A stretch of DNA of 64,000 bases, taken from NCBI GenBank assembly GCA_934271235.1, contig CAKQQT010000009.1, positions 36,103-100,102 of the forward strand, in the 5' to 3' direction. Position 1 is the stretch's first letter, and each line of letters opens with the position of its first letter. The DNA is from an uncultured Clostridia bacterium (GTDB lineage: Bacteria > Bacillota > Clostridia > Peptostreptococcales > Anaerovoracaceae). Position numbers and translations under genes: made by a program. Positions 8,285-18,108 of this stretch are shown here, piece by piece. The notes under the pieces are model-generated. The model did not search any database and had not been told where the DNA came from. It saw only the letters and a program-made list of their open reading frames with translations.

Positions 8285-9598
8285 CTATACCTGCGCGGAT
8301 TTTCCACGGTCGTAATACTGCTGCATTTCCTCCTTCGGCACCATGCTGCCGCCGGTCGCCCAGAGAATGTGCACGGCGTTTGCCATACTGTCTGTCAAGC
8401 CTTTGGCCGCGAGATAATCCGCCGCGTGCTGTACGAGGGCAGGACCCGGGAACGATGCGCAGGAGGATGGTTCGATATACAGGTTTTCGCTGTCCGCCAG
8501 TGCGGCAAGGTACGGATACAGTCTGGCGTCGTCTACCGTATAGCAGCCGTCCAGCAAGGCCTCCATGATGCTGCCGACCAGACCGGAAGCTCTGCCGACC
8601 GCAAGTCCGTCGGCATCTGTGATACCGTCCACGCCGATGTCCGCGCAGCTGATCCGGTTATGCAGACCGGTGATCAGGCCGAGGGTCATGCAAGGCGCAT
8701 GGGTCGGCTCCGCGAAAAAGACGTGCACATGCGGCCCAAAAACTTCTTTGAGGCCGAAGGTCACGCCGCCCGGCGCGCCGCCGACGCCGCAAGGAATATA
8801 GACAAAGACCGGATGTTCCGCATCCGGATGAATGCCCGCCTTTTCAAACTGACCGATGAGGCGCTTGACGCTGACCGCGTAACCGAGGAACAGATCCGCG
8901 GAGTTTTCGTCGTCCACAAAGTGACAGAGCGGATTGCCGGCCGCTTCCTGACGGCCCTGCGCGACCGCGACCTGATAGTCGCTTGGATATTCGACAACGG
9001 TCACGCCTTTGGAACGCAGAAGATCTTTTTTCCACTGACGCGCGTCCGCGGACATGTGCACCGTGACCTGAAAACCAAGTTTCGCGCTGATGATGCCGAT
9101 CGAAAGCCCGAGGTTGCCGGTGGAGCCGACCGCTACCGAATACTGCGAGAAAAGATCGCGGAAGCGGTCTTCGGTAAGTATCGCGTAATCGTCATCCAAA
9201 CTTAGCATGCCCTTTTCGAGCGCGATCTTTTCCGCAAATTTAAGAACTTCATAAATACCGCCGCGCGCTTTGATCGAGCCGGAGACCGGCAGATCGCTGT
9301 CACGCTTGAGGAAAAGCCGTCCGTCAAAGTTGTCGGTCATGGCGGCGAGGCGTTCTTTCATCTGCGGGATCTCCGTCAGTTCCGATTCGATGATGCCGCC
9401 GGATCTTGCGGTTTCCGGGAAAGCAGCCGCGATGTACGGCGCGAAGCGTGCCAGTCTGGCTTCGGCGTCTTCGATGTCTGCCATGGTGAACGGCAGCTCT
9501 GCCGGCCGGTCACTTTGCGGGTTGATCCAAAAGATCTCCTTGCAGTCCGCCATGTCGCGAACGAGCGGTTTGTTTTCCATGATTTGATTGATATCCAT
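8285..9598 (-). CDS. dsdA: D-serine ammonia-lyase (D-serine dehydratase)
   Basis: A PLP enzyme turning D-serine into pyruvate and ammonia. At 437 residues it matches the DsdA family length. It shows the PLP-lysine segment [11 protein letters not shown] and the phosphate-binding glycine loop [11 protein letters not shown] placed the start at the ATG giving [11 protein letters not shown] because GGAG lies about eight bases upstream; the reading frame continues further upstream but translates to low-complexity sequence. It allows growth on, or detoxification of, D-serine. No dsdC or dsdX neighbour is seen. Confidence 0.92.
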   Translation of the reverse strand: MDINQIMENKPLVRDMADCKEIFWINPQSDRPAELPFTMADIEDAEARLARFAPYIAAAFPETARSGGIIESELTEIPQMKERLAAMTDNFDGRLFLKRDSDLPVSGSIKARGGIYEVLKFAEKIALEKGMLSLDDDYAILTEDRFRDLFSQYSVAVGSTGNLGLSIGIISAKLGFQVTVHMSADARQWKKDLLRSKGVTVVEYPSDYQVAVAQGRQEAAGNPLCHFVDDENSADLFLGYAVSVKRLIGQFEKAGIHPDAEHPVFVYIPCGVGGAPGGVTFGLKEVFGPHVHVFFAEPTHAPCMTLGLITGLHNRISCADIGVDGITDADGLAVGRASGLVGSIMEALLDGCYTVDDARLYPYLAALADSENLYIEPSSCASFPGPALVQHAADYLAAKGLTDSMANAVHILWATGGSMVPKEEMQQYYDRGKSAQV

Positions 9599-9647
9599 GA
9601 GAAGTCTCCTTTCAAATTTCTTATATGTGTGGGGAGGGAGCGATCGC

Positions 9648-10301
9648 CTAGAAGCGGTCGCTGTAGTTGAGCAGGTCGCGCAGATGGCCGCCCTTGACTT
9701 TGGGCTTGCGGCCGGTTGGCGGGGCGGACGTGCCTGCCGCTGCCGGATCGGCCTCTGACGTGCCTGCCGCGCCGGGCAAAGCAGCTGCGCGGCTCTCGCC
9801 GATCTCTGACATGAAGTCTTCATACTGATAGATCTTACCCCAGACACCTTCTTCATCGGTGATCAGAAGACCGAAGGTGCCGCCGGAACCGTCGCGCGGG
9901 CGGGAAAGGCTGCCGGGGTTCATCAGATAGATCTCGCCGGCCTGCGTGTAGACCGCACGGTGCGTGTGGCCGAACAGCGCGCCGATACAGCCGTTTTCAC
10001 AAGCTTTGTAATAAAGATTCTGCATGCTGAAACCGACATTTTCCAGATGACCGTGGGTGATGAGAAAATTGCCGGCCTCCGTTTCGAGGATCGAAAAGTC
10101 GTTTTCCTCAAAGCCGCCGTCGCAGTTGCCGCGGACCGAAGCGACCGGTACGCCCAGGCGCATGCGGATCTCGTCGGCATCCTTGCAGTAGTCGCCGCAG
10201 TGGACGATGTAGTCGATCGGGTTTTGTTTTGTCAGTCTGCGATACACTTCATAGACACGGTCGCAAACACCGTGGGTATCGCTGATCACAAGTATACGCA
10301 T
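9648..10301 (-). CDS. YfcE/MJ0936-family metallophosphodiesterase
   Basis: A calcineurin-like phosphoesterase of 217 residues. All metal-binding motifs are present in order: ISDTHG (residue 6), HCGDYC (about 34), RGNCD (about 58), THGH (about 82) and GHTHR (about 111). The core ends near residue 165. A further 50 residues rich in Ala, Gly and Pro form a tail not usual in the family. Known members hydrolyse phosphodiesters; the natural substrate is unknown. It precedes dsdA by 49 bases on the same strand. Confidence 0.9.
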   Translation of the reverse strand: MRILVISDTHGVCDRVYEVYRRLTKQNPIDYIVHCGDYCKDADEIRMRLGVPVASVRGNCDGGFEENDFSILETEAGNFLITHGHLENVGFSMQNLYYKACENGCIGALFGHTHRAVYTQAGEIYLMNPGSLSRPRDGSGGTFGLLITDEEGVWGKIYQYEDFMSEIGESRAAALPGAAGTSEADPAAAGTSAPPTGRKPKVKGGHLRDLLNYSDRF

Positions 10302-10362
10302 AAATGATTCCTTTGCTTTCTTTTGTGTATCTTTGTATCTTTTTACTTAAGCAGCGCCGCCG

Positions 10363-10420
10363 CAGGAAGGTGCCGCAAGTGATCCCGCAGTGCGAGGACC
10401 TAACGCGCGGCACCTTCCTG
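10363..10420. repeat. 14-base perfect inverted repeat in a 184-base intergenic region
   Basis: CAGGAAGGTGCCGC (10363-10376) is exactly complementary to 10407-10420, with a 30-base loop. Nearby GGACACTGCGCAG occurs twice (10421-10433 and 10469-10481). No T-run follows on either strand. It is likely a mRNA-stabilising or REP-like structure between two co-oriented genes. Confidence 0.65.
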
Positions 10421-10485
10421 GGACACTGCGCAGTGAATGAATGCAAGCATTGCAAGCACCGGCTCTACGGACACTGCGCAGGGAA

Positions 10486-11577
10486 TTACGAAAGGCGAAA
10501 TTCCACCTGTACCGGGTTGTGGTCGGAGTACGCGAACTGCGTATCGACGACGCGGCTTGTCAGTACGGTGACGTTGTCCGAAACGATGAAGCCGTCGAGG
10601 GTGACCTGGAAGTTCGTCTGCGGGTCCCATGGAGCGTCCGCATTGCGGCAGCTCGGTACCGGTTTGTCCGCATCAAACGGTGCGATCAGCCGGAAGTCCT
10701 CCGGAATGTCGTCTTTCGGCAGGGGCTGGGCCCAGGAGTATTCCGCGCCGCTGACGCCGAAGATCTCGGGGCTGTTTCCCAAAAGGTCTTTGTTGAAGTC
10801 ACCGCCGCAGATCACGTAATTGCCGGCTTCATATTCTTTGACCATGTCGTCATAGAGCATTTGCAGCTGTCGGTCGGCGATGGTGGGGTCTGTCGTGTAA
10901 GCGGACAGGTGCAAGTTGATGAGTATCAGCTCCTTGCCGTTTGCAGCCGGGAGACGATTGATCGCATAACAGCGATCCAGATCGAGCACTTTGGCGATAT
11001 CGGTCTGGATCGGCAGGCTGCGGCGCAGGGCCGAAGTGATCGTATAGTCGCTGAACGTTTGCAGACCGGCCTTGGACGCGCCGTGCGGTTCCAAGATCGG
11101 GTAAAACAAGTAAGGGGAATCATAGTTTATCGCGAACGTCCAGTATTTGGAATGCTTTGCGTCCAGACTGTCAACCAGCATTTTACTCTCGTCAACCTGA
11201 TAGGAACGAGTCGCAGCGATGTCGACTTCTTGGATCAGCGAAAAATCAGTATCAAAATCAGCCAGTTCCTGCCCGATGGCTGTGAGATTCTCCACGACGG
11301 CCGACTTGCTGAACGCGCGTGAATATTTTCCCCCGTCCATAAAGAAACTATAGTCATCAGTGTAAGCGCCGAAGCCGATGTTCCACGAAGTGAGCGAAAG
11401 CGTCTCTCCGATCGGTACCTGTGCTGCCTCGGCCGCGGACTGTTCCGGACGGTTGACGTCCAGCACCTGATTGTCCTCGATGCGGTCATAGCTGGCGAAG
11501 ACGTAGATCACATAGCCGCCGACGATCAGCACCAGCGCCAATAGTACAAATAACAATATTTTTAATGGTTTTTTCAT
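10486..11577 (-). CDS. Endonuclease/exonuclease/phosphatase (EEP) family protein, membrane-anchored
   Basis: A 363-residue protein with one N-terminal hydrophobic helix (residues 7-28), which probably anchors it facing outside. An EEP catalytic domain follows: LTSWNIGFG near residue 63, LIQEVD near 114, ICGGDFNKD near 258 and the terminal YSDHNPV near 353. These are the metal-binding and catalytic Asn, Glu, Asp and His motifs of the fold. Members cleave phosphodiesters in nucleic acids, lipids or inositol phosphates. The substrate is not determined here. It is monocistronic and divergent from dnaE. Confidence 0.88.
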   Translation of the reverse strand: MKKPLKILLFVLLALVLIVGGYVIYVFASYDRIEDNQVLDVNRPEQSAAEAAQVPIGETLSLTSWNIGFGAYTDDYSFFMDGGKYSRAFSKSAVVENLTAIGQELADFDTDFSLIQEVDIAATRSYQVDESKMLVDSLDAKHSKYWTFAINYDSPYLFYPILEPHGASKAGLQTFSDYTITSALRRSLPIQTDIAKVLDLDRCYAINRLPAANGKELILINLHLSAYTTDPTIADRQLQMLYDDMVKEYEAGNYVICGGDFNKDLLGNSPEIFGVSGAEYSWAQPLPKDDIPEDFRLIAPFDADKPVPSCRNADAPWDPQTNFQVTLDGFIVSDNVTVLTSRVVDTQFAYSDHNPVQVEFRLS

Positions 11578-11735
11578 AAGAAACCCTCCGAAAATTCAAA
11601 AGGTGTGCACCTTGTGTGTACCTTTTATTCTACCATAATCCGGACTTTTATCCAAGAATGATTTGTGTTATACTAAAAAAAGAGCAGCCGCGCAGGGCGG
11701 AGGCGAGACAGAAAATTCACAGCAAAGGAGCCACA

Positions 11736-14700
11736 ATGGCATTTACGCATTTACATGTACATACCGAATACAGTCTGCTGGACGGGGCGGCGCGCATTCA
11801 GGATGTGGTCACGCGGGCGAAAGAGCTGGGCATGGACAGCCTGGCAATCACCGATCATGGGGTGATGTTCGGCGCGGTCGATTTCTATAAAGCGTGCAAG
11901 AAGCAGGGGATCAAGCCGATCATCGGCTGCGAGGTCTATACGGCGGCGCGCAAGCTGACTGATAAAGAGGCCGACAAAGACAAAGGGCAGGGGCATCTGA
12001 TCCTGCTCGCTAAGAATGAGACCGGTTACAAGAATCTGATCAAGATCGTATCCGAGGGATTTATCCGCGGATTCTACTATAAACCGCGGATCGACAAGGA
12101 CGTCCTGCGGGCGCACAGTGAGGGCATTATCTCACTGTCAGGTTGTCTGGCAGGTAATGTACAGCATCGGCTGCTGGCAGGCGATTATGCGGGCGCCAAG
12201 GCAGAGGCTGAGGCGCTGCTGGAAATCTTCGGTCCGGGCAATTTCTATCTGGAGCTGCAGGACCAGGGCCTCGATGAGGAGCGCGCGATCTATGACAACA
12301 TGCTGAAGCTCTCGCGGGAGCTTTCGATCCCACTGGTGGCGACCAACGACGTGCATTATGTGCGGCGGGAAGATGCCAAGGCGCATGATGTATTGCTGGC
12401 GATCCAGACCGCGACAACGCTCGATGACGAGAACCGCATGCGCTTCCCAAACGACGAATTTTACCTTAAGAGTGAGGCTGAGATGCGGGAAATCTTTGCA
12501 GCGATCCCGGAAGCGATCGAGAACACTAACGTGATCGCTGAGGCCTGCAATTTTGATTTCCGTTTCGGCGAGTATCACCTGCCGGAATTCGTACCGCCGG
12601 AGGGCATGACGAACCGCGACTATCTGCGCAAGCTCTGCCGTGACGGCCTGATCGAACGCTACGGAGAAAATCCGGCGCAGAATCTGGTCGACCGTTTGGA
12701 GTATGAGCTGGGCACGATCGAGTCCATGGGCTATGTGGAATATTTTCTCATCGTCTGGGATTTTATCAACTACGCGAAGCGAAACAACATCATGGTCGGT
12801 CCGGGCCGTGGCTCGGCGGCAGGTTCGATCGTCGCCTATTGTCTGGCGATCACGGACATCGACCCGATCAAATATAATCTGATCTTTGAACGTTTCCTCA
12901 ATCCGGAACGTGTCAGCATGCCGGATATTGATATCGACTTCTGTTATGAGCGCAGGCCGGAGGTCATCGACTATGTGACGCGTAAATACGGTGAAGACCG
13001 CGTTTCGCAGATCATTACCTTTGGTACGATGAAGGCCAAACAGGCGGTGCGCGACGTCGGCCGGGCGCTCAGCGTCAGCTACGCCAAGACTGACCAGATC
13101 GCCAAGGCAATCCCCTTTGAGCTGGGCATGACGATCGACAAGGCGCTTGCGACCAGCCCGGAGCTCGCCGAGATGTACGAGTCCGATGTGGAAACGCGCG
13201 AGGTCATCGATATGGCCAAGGCGATCGAGGGCATGCCGCGCCATGCGTCGACCCACGCGGCGGGCGTGGTGATCTCCAAGGCGCCGATCGATGAATATGT
13301 GCCGCTGTACCTGTCGGATAAAGGCCCGGCGACGCAGTTTACGATGACGACGATCGAGGAACTGGGCCTGCTCAAAATGGACTTTTTGGGCTTGCGCAAC
13401 CTGACGGTCATTCGCGACGCGCTGGAGATGATCGAGAAAAATCACGGCGTCAAGATCGATTTCGCGAAAATGGATTACGACGATCCGGGCGTTTACGAAA
13501 TGATCGCCGCAGGCAACACCGGTGGGGTGTTCCAGCTGGAAAGCGGCGGCATGACGCAGTTTATGAAAAATCTGAAGCCGACCTGCTTCGAAGATATCGT
13601 CGCAGGGATCGCGCTTTATCGGCCGGGTCCTATGGACTCGATCCCGAAATATATCGACAATAAGAAGAATCCGTCGCATATCCGCTATGCCTGCCCGGAA
13701 CTGGCGCCGATCCTTGACGTCACCTACGGCTGCCTGATCTATCAGGAGCAGGTCATGCAGATCGTGCGTGATCTCGCAGGCTACAGCTACGGCCGTTCGG
13801 ACTTGGTGCGCCGCGCGATGTCCAAGAAGAAAATGTCCGTCATGCTGGAGGAAAAGGAGTATTTCATCAACGGCAAGCTGGACGAAAACGGCGAGGTGGA
13901 GATCCCGGGCTGTATCCGCAACGGCATCAGCCGCGCGGCTGCCGAGGCCATCTTCGATGACATGGTCAGTTTCGCGCAGTATGCGTTCAACAAGTCGCAC
14001 GCGGCGGCTTACGGCGTGGTGGCCTACGAGACCGGTTATCTCAAAAAACACTATCCGGTCGAGTTCATGGCAGCGTTGATGACGAGCGTCATGGGTGATA
14101 CCGCGCAGATCGCGCGTTATATCCGCAACTGCAGCGACATGGGCATCGAAGTCCTGCCGCCTTGTGTCAACAAGAGCATGAAAAAATTCAGCGTGGAAAA
14201 CGGTAAGATCCATTTCGGCCTTTTGGGGGTCAAGAACGTCGGTGAGGGCGCGATCGACGCGATCATCCGCGCGCGTACCGAAAAAGGCGAGCCGAAGGAT
14301 ATCTTCAGCTTTATCAACAATCTGGAGATTTCACAGGTCAATAAGAAGGCTGTGGAAAGTTTGATCAAAGCGGGGGCCTGCGATTGCCTTTCGCCGAACC
14401 GGGCGGCCATGCTGGCAGTACATGAAAGCCTCGTCGAGTCGGCGCAGAATATGGCCAAGAAGAATATCGAGGGGCAGATGTCGCTCTTTGATCTGGCGGG
14501 AGAAAGCATGCAGCCGGAACTGACGGGCGGCAGGCTGCCGGACGTGGCGCCGTTCGACAAGAACATCGAGCTGGAAATGGAAAAGGAAATGCTGGGCGTG
14601 TATCTGACCGATCACCCGCTCAACAGCTATAAAGAAAAGATGGAACAGATCAGTACGCTGACCGGGGATGACATCGCGCATCTTGCCGCCGGGGAGACCG

Positions 14701-15434
14701 GCTTGGCAGACGGCGGCGATGAGGTTGCCGGCGCGATGGAACACAGTTTCGCGCATGATCAGGCCGGCGAGATCCATGACGGTATGAAGTGTATCATGAG
14801 CGGCATGATCGCGGGCAAAAAGACGCTGATCACCAAGAGCAGCAAGATGATGGCGTTCCTGGACCTGGAGGACCTGTTCGGATTGACCGAAGTCGTGGTG
14901 TTCCCGAATGTGTACGAGCGTTGTCTGGGCGCGATCCACGAGGGCAATGTGGTGGCGATCCGCGGTACGCTGAACTTTAAGGAAGAGGAAGCGCCGAAGA
15001 TCTTGGCCGATGATGTGCTGGATCTGGATGAGGCCTGTGAAAACGGGTTTCCGGAGCGCCGCAGCTATGGCAGGCGAGGCGGCGCAGGCGGTTACGGCGG
15101 CCGCGGACAAGGCAGTTATGCGGGCGGCGCGCAAACGGGTGATCGCACCGCGCAAAATGCAGGCGGCAGGCAAGCAGCTATGCCGCAGACGCCGGCGGAC
15201 GGCATGATCAAGCTGCGGATCCCGCAGGAAGGAAATCCGCAGCGCACGCTGGATCAGCTGATGGTCAATCTGGGCAGACACCCGGGTAACTATGATGTTT
15301 TGATCTATCCGCCGGGCGGCAAAGCCATGCGCCCACGAAACGGCATGCGTACGGATGCCTCCGCCTCTCTGCTGCGGCAGATGCAGGCCATCCTCGGAGA
15401 CGGCAACGTCAAAGCGGAAATAAAAAAAGAATAG
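11736..15434 (+). CDS. dnaE: DNA polymerase III alpha subunit (DnaE type)
   Basis: Replicative polymerase subunit, 1232 residues. It starts with the PHP domain (HVHTEYSLLDGA, residue 6), then the polymerase core with catalytic MPDIDIDF near residue 400, the finger region around PGRGSAAGS, helix-hairpin-helix, and a C-terminal OB fold. A Gly/Arg/Ala-rich linker at about residues 1105-1150 is a lineage-specific insertion. ATG 11736 is preceded by AAAGGAG and gives the canonical MAFTHLHVHTEY start. The long frame on the opposite strand is a shadow. Confidence 0.97.
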   Translation: MAFTHLHVHTEYSLLDGAARIQDVVTRAKELGMDSLAITDHGVMFGAVDFYKACKKQGIKPIIGCEVYTAARKLTDKEADKDKGQGHLILLAKNETGYKNLIKIVSEGFIRGFYYKPRIDKDVLRAHSEGIISLSGCLAGNVQHRLLAGDYAGAKAEAEALLEIFGPGNFYLELQDQGLDEERAIYDNMLKLSRELSIPLVATNDVHYVRREDAKAHDVLLAIQTATTLDDENRMRFPNDEFYLKSEAEMREIFAAIPEAIENTNVIAEACNFDFRFGEYHLPEFVPPEGMTNRDYLRKLCRDGLIERYGENPAQNLVDRLEYELGTIESMGYVEYFLIVWDFINYAKRNNIMVGPGRGSAAGSIVAYCLAITDIDPIKYNLIFERFLNPERVSMPDIDIDFCYERRPEVIDYVTRKYGEDRVSQIITFGTMKAKQAVRDVGRALSVSYAKTDQIAKAIPFELGMTIDKALATSPELAEMYESDVETREVIDMAKAIEGMPRHASTHAAGVVISKAPIDEYVPLYLSDKGPATQFTMTTIEELGLLKMDFLGLRNLTVIRDALEMIEKNHGVKIDFAKMDYDDPGVYEMIAAGNTGGVFQLESGGMTQFMKNLKPTCFEDIVAGIALYRPGPMDSIPKYIDNKKNPSHIRYACPELAPILDVTYGCLIYQEQVMQIVRDLAGYSYGRSDLVRRAMSKKKMSVMLEEKEYFINGKLDENGEVEIPGCIRNGISRAAAEAIFDDMVSFAQYAFNKSHAAAYGVVAYETGYLKKHYPVEFMAALMTSVMGDTAQIARYIRNCSDMGIEVLPPCVNKSMKKFSVENGKIHFGLLGVKNVGEGAIDAIIRARTEKGEPKDIFSFINNLEISQVNKKAVESLIKAGACDCLSPNRAAMLAVHESLVESAQNMAKKNIEGQMSLFDLAGESMQPELTGGRLPDVAPFDKNIELEMEKEMLGVYLTDHPLNSYKEKMEQISTLTGDDIAHLAAGETGLADGGDEVAGAMEHSFAHDQAGEIHDGMKCIMSGMIAGKKTLITKSSKMMAFLDLEDLFGLTEVVVFPNVYERCLGAIHEGNVVAIRGTLNFKEEEAPKILADDVLDLDEACENGFPERRSYGRRGGAGGYGGRGQGSYAGGAQTGDRTAQNAGGRQAAMPQTPADGMIKLRIPQEGNPQRTLDQLMVNLGRHPGNYDVLIYPPGGKAMRPRNGMRTDASASLLRQMQAILGDGNVKAEIKKE

Positions 15435-15535
15435 CGGCCGAAAAAGCAGCACACGCTGCGATCTTATGCAGTTCGGGCGTGTGCGCCCTTGTCAGCCGAA
15501 GATAGAAGAATCGAAAAGTACAAAACGACAGAATT

Positions 15536-16240
15536 ATGGAAAAGAATCAAATGCAAGAAACAAGCTGCGCCAAAACGGCACAGCGCACCATTGTGCTCTA
15601 TACGAGCAAATACGGCGCGGCGGAAACCTATGCGGGCTGGATCGCCGAAACGCTCGGCTGCCGCGCGGCGGCGCTGGACAAGTTTTCCAAAAAAGAACTG
15701 CAGGGCTATGATACGGTCATTTACGGCGGCGGCGTACAGGCCGGCGGGATCCGCGGGCTGGAACAGTTCATCAAATGGATCAAAGGCGACCTGAAGCTGC
15801 GGAAGATGGCACAGCGAGGCACGATCAGCCGGGAAGACGCGGAAGGCACCGGCGCTTTTGATAAGCGATATTATATTTTTGCGGTCGGCATCAGCCTGGA
15901 CAGCGAAGCAAACCGCCTGCAGCTGCGTGATATCAATTTCGACAAGGATTGGCTCAGAGATCTGCCCTGCTTTTTCTTGCCGGGCGCGTTTGATCCGGCG
16001 AAACTGGCGGGCGTCGATAAGATGATCATCAAAGTTGCGACCAAGATGTTTCAGGACAAGCCGGAGGCGCAGGCCGCCGCGGAAGACGCAAAAGTACTCC
16101 GTTATTTTGAAACCGGCTGTGATCTGATCGACCGTGCGCGCACACTGCCCCTCATCGAGGCCGTGCAGAGCGGCGTCGTGCCGGAGGAATTTCGTGAGAT
16201 GCGTGAGGCAGCGCCGAAAAAGAGCTTTTGGAAGCGTTGA
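15536..16240 (+). CDS. Flavodoxin-domain protein
   Basis: The N-terminal 90 residues show a flavodoxin fold: IVLYTSKYGAAETYAGWIA binds the FMN phosphate, and YDTVIYGGGVQAGGI follows the second strand. The remaining 140 residues are a helical extension seen in the flavodoxin_5/HemG-like group, which has 234 residues here. Electron transfer is likely; the partner is unknown. The ribosome binding site is weak, and an internal ATG at 15551 is an alternative start. It lies between dnaE and the isochorismatase gene, probably transcribed with the latter. Confidence 0.8.
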   Translation: MEKNQMQETSCAKTAQRTIVLYTSKYGAAETYAGWIAETLGCRAAALDKFSKKELQGYDTVIYGGGVQAGGIRGLEQFIKWIKGDLKLRKMAQRGTISREDAEGTGAFDKRYYIFAVGISLDSEANRLQLRDINFDKDWLRDLPCFFLPGAFDPAKLAGVDKMIIKVATKMFQDKPEAQAAAEDAKVLRYFETGCDLIDRARTLPLIEAVQSGVVPEEFREMREAAPKKSFWKR

Positions 16241-16294
16241 GGAGACGCGGCAAATACGGCGCGGAACGTGCTGAGAAAAGTGAGGAACGGAAAG

Positions 16295-16834
16295 ATGAAA
16301 AAGAAACTTTTGATCGTGGTGGATTATCAGAATGATTTTGTTTCGGGCAGCCTGGGCTGTCCGCAGGCGGCAGCCATCGAGGACGCGCTCGCGGCGAAGA
16401 TCGCGGCATACCGCGCGTTAGGTGATGGCGGTCAGGTGGTATTCACTATGGACACCCATGACAAAAATTATCTGGAAACGCAGGAGGGCCGGAATCTGCC
16501 GGTCGCGCACTGCATCCGGGAGACGGATGGCTGGCCGCTGTACGGCAAGATCCGCGCGCTGAAGCAGGAAGAAGATCTGGTATTCTCCAAGCCGACCTTC
16601 GGCTCACTGGAGCTGGCAGATTATCTCCGGAACCGCGGCGGCGAGTATGAAAGCGTGGAACTCGCCGGGGTCGTTACCAATATCTGCGTGATCTCCAACA
16701 TGGTCATCGCCAAGGCAGCCATGCCGGAAGTGCCGATCCTGGTCGACGCGGCCTGCGTGGCAAGCAACGATGACGCGCTGGGCGAAGCCGCGCTCAAAGT
16801 CATGGAGAGCATGCATGTCAAGGTGCAGCGCTGA
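16295..16834 (+). CDS. Isochorismatase-fold cysteine hydrolase (nicotinamidase-like)
   Basis: A cytosolic hydrolase of 179 residues. The catalytic triad Asp-Lys-Cys of the family is visible: VDYQNDF near residue 8, FSKPTFGS near 99, and the cysteine in VTNICVISN near 130. The metal-binding DTHD (about residue 52) matches nicotinamidases. Nicotinamide to nicotinate would feed PncB, encoded 13 kb away, but other amide substrates are possible. I chose ATG 16295, after CGGAAAG, because it gives the family-typical MKKKLLIVVDYQ start. Confidence 0.87.
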   Translation: MKKKLLIVVDYQNDFVSGSLGCPQAAAIEDALAAKIAAYRALGDGGQVVFTMDTHDKNYLETQEGRNLPVAHCIRETDGWPLYGKIRALKQEEDLVFSKPTFGSLELADYLRNRGGEYESVELAGVVTNICVISNMVIAKAAMPEVPILVDAACVASNDDALGEAALKVMESMHVKVQR

Positions 16835-16902
16835 GAAGAAGATGCCGGAGCGCCGCAGCAGGGATACTGGGCGGCGCGGGAACTATGTGCGCGATCATGT
16901 CG

Positions 16903-18000
16903 CTAGTACATGATGATCGCGCGTACAGGGCATCCCTGCGCGCAGTATCCGCAGGTCAAGCATTTGGATTGGTCGATTTCGGCCAGTCCATTTTTGTTGT
17001 AATGAACCGCACCGGCGGCACAGATCTTGAGACAGGTGCCGCAGCCCTCGCAGTCTTCCTGGTTGACGTACATCTTTTTACGGGAAACATCCGGATTGTA
17101 CGAGGATTCCATGTTTCCCGACAGGTAGCACATCATATCGTCAATTTCCGATATGTTCGTAAAACCGACCATGACCGCGTCCACAAAGTCCTGTGCAAAA
17201 ACGTAATCCAAAGCTTTTTGATAGTCGCCGGTCAGATTGCCGCCGCCGAGGGCTTTCATCAGATAGACCCCCTTGCCGGCCGCCTTGCAGGCCGTGAGGG
17301 CGGCCGCCATCTCTTCCTTGGTCCCGGCCTCCTGACCACTGCGGATCCCCATACTCCGGTAATTGAGCAGCGCAAAGACTACATCGCAGGCAGACACGTC
17401 TGCCATCGCGCGCGCCACATCGGCGTGATGCGTGGAGATGCCGATGGCGTGTACCAGCCCTGCGGCCTTGGCGTCCCGCAGGGCCTGCCACGCACCGGCG
17501 CGCGCCGCGAATTGCCCGGTCCGCACCTCGTGCAGCAGGAAGATATCGATCGTTTCCAGCCCCAGCGCAGTCCGGCATTCCTCGATCGCGGCCATCATAT
17601 CGTCGTAAGACGATGCCAGCGATTTGGAACTGATGACCGGGCGCGGAGTGCGCGGGCAGTCGCCGGGAGCAGCGCAGCGCGATAAGTTGGCTTGCGCGTC
17701 CGCTTCGTAAGGTTGTGCGGCAGAATGCCCCGCGCCGCACGGATTTTCTCCCGTCACGAAGCCCATGACCTCCAGTGCCCGCCGGATATACGGATAGGTC
17801 CGGTAATACTGCGCCGTATCGATGAAGTTGATGCCGCGCCGCAGTGCGCCGCAGATGACCGCCGCGCCTTCGTCCGGCGGCAGATCCAACTGTCCGGGAC
17901 CCATCGGGAGCGCGCCGATACCGACGCAGCTGACAATAAGACCGGTTTGTCCGAGTGTGCGCATCTGGGGTCTATCTTCTGTTAAAAAACACTTCTTCAT
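16903..18000 (-). CDS. Aldo/keto reductase with C-terminal 2x[4Fe-4S] ferredoxin domain
   Basis: An oxidoreductase of 365 residues. The N-terminal (beta/alpha)8 aldo-keto reductase domain has Asp61/Tyr65-66, Lys126 and the FLLHEVR histidine. The C-terminal 60 residues carry two ferredoxin clusters (CEGCGTCLKIC and CLTCGYCAQGC). Such fusions occur in anaerobes and probably exchange electrons between NAD(P)H substrates and ferredoxin. An odd Ala/Cys/Pro-rich insertion at about residues 82-120, just before the catalytic lysine, is not usual in the family. It is monocistronic. Confidence 0.9.
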   Translation of the reverse strand: MKKCFLTEDRPQMRTLGQTGLIVSCVGIGALPMGPGQLDLPPDEGAAVICGALRRGINFIDTAQYYRTYPYIRRALEVMGFVTGENPCGAGHSAAQPYEADAQANLSRCAAPGDCPRTPRPVISSKSLASSYDDMMAAIEECRTALGLETIDIFLLHEVRTGQFAARAGAWQALRDAKAAGLVHAIGISTHHADVARAMADVSACDVVFALLNYRSMGIRSGQEAGTKEEMAAALTACKAAGKGVYLMKALGGGNLTGDYQKALDYVFAQDFVDAVMVGFTNISEIDDMMCYLSGNMESSYNPDVSRKKMYVNQEDCEGCGTCLKICAAGAVHYNKNGLAEIDQSKCLTCGYCAQGCPVRAIIMY

Positions 18001-18108
18001 GATTTCTTCACCTGAAATCCTTTCTTTTTCGATTATAGTAGGGTATAATAAAGTATGTCAATAAAATATCAGTATTTTTGCAGGTTTTGAAGAGGAGGGC
18101 TATTCGCC

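Noticed and set aside
8228..9205. A 325-codon plus-strand frame opposite dsdA
   Set aside because: It is a shadow of the D-serine ammonia-lyase gene, whose active-site motifs are clear on the minus strand.
12138..14213. A 691-codon open frame on the strand opposite dnaE
   Set aside because: It is an antisense shadow of a GC-rich gene. Its translation is rich in Arg, His and Asp with no recognisable domain, and dnaE is complete on the other strand.
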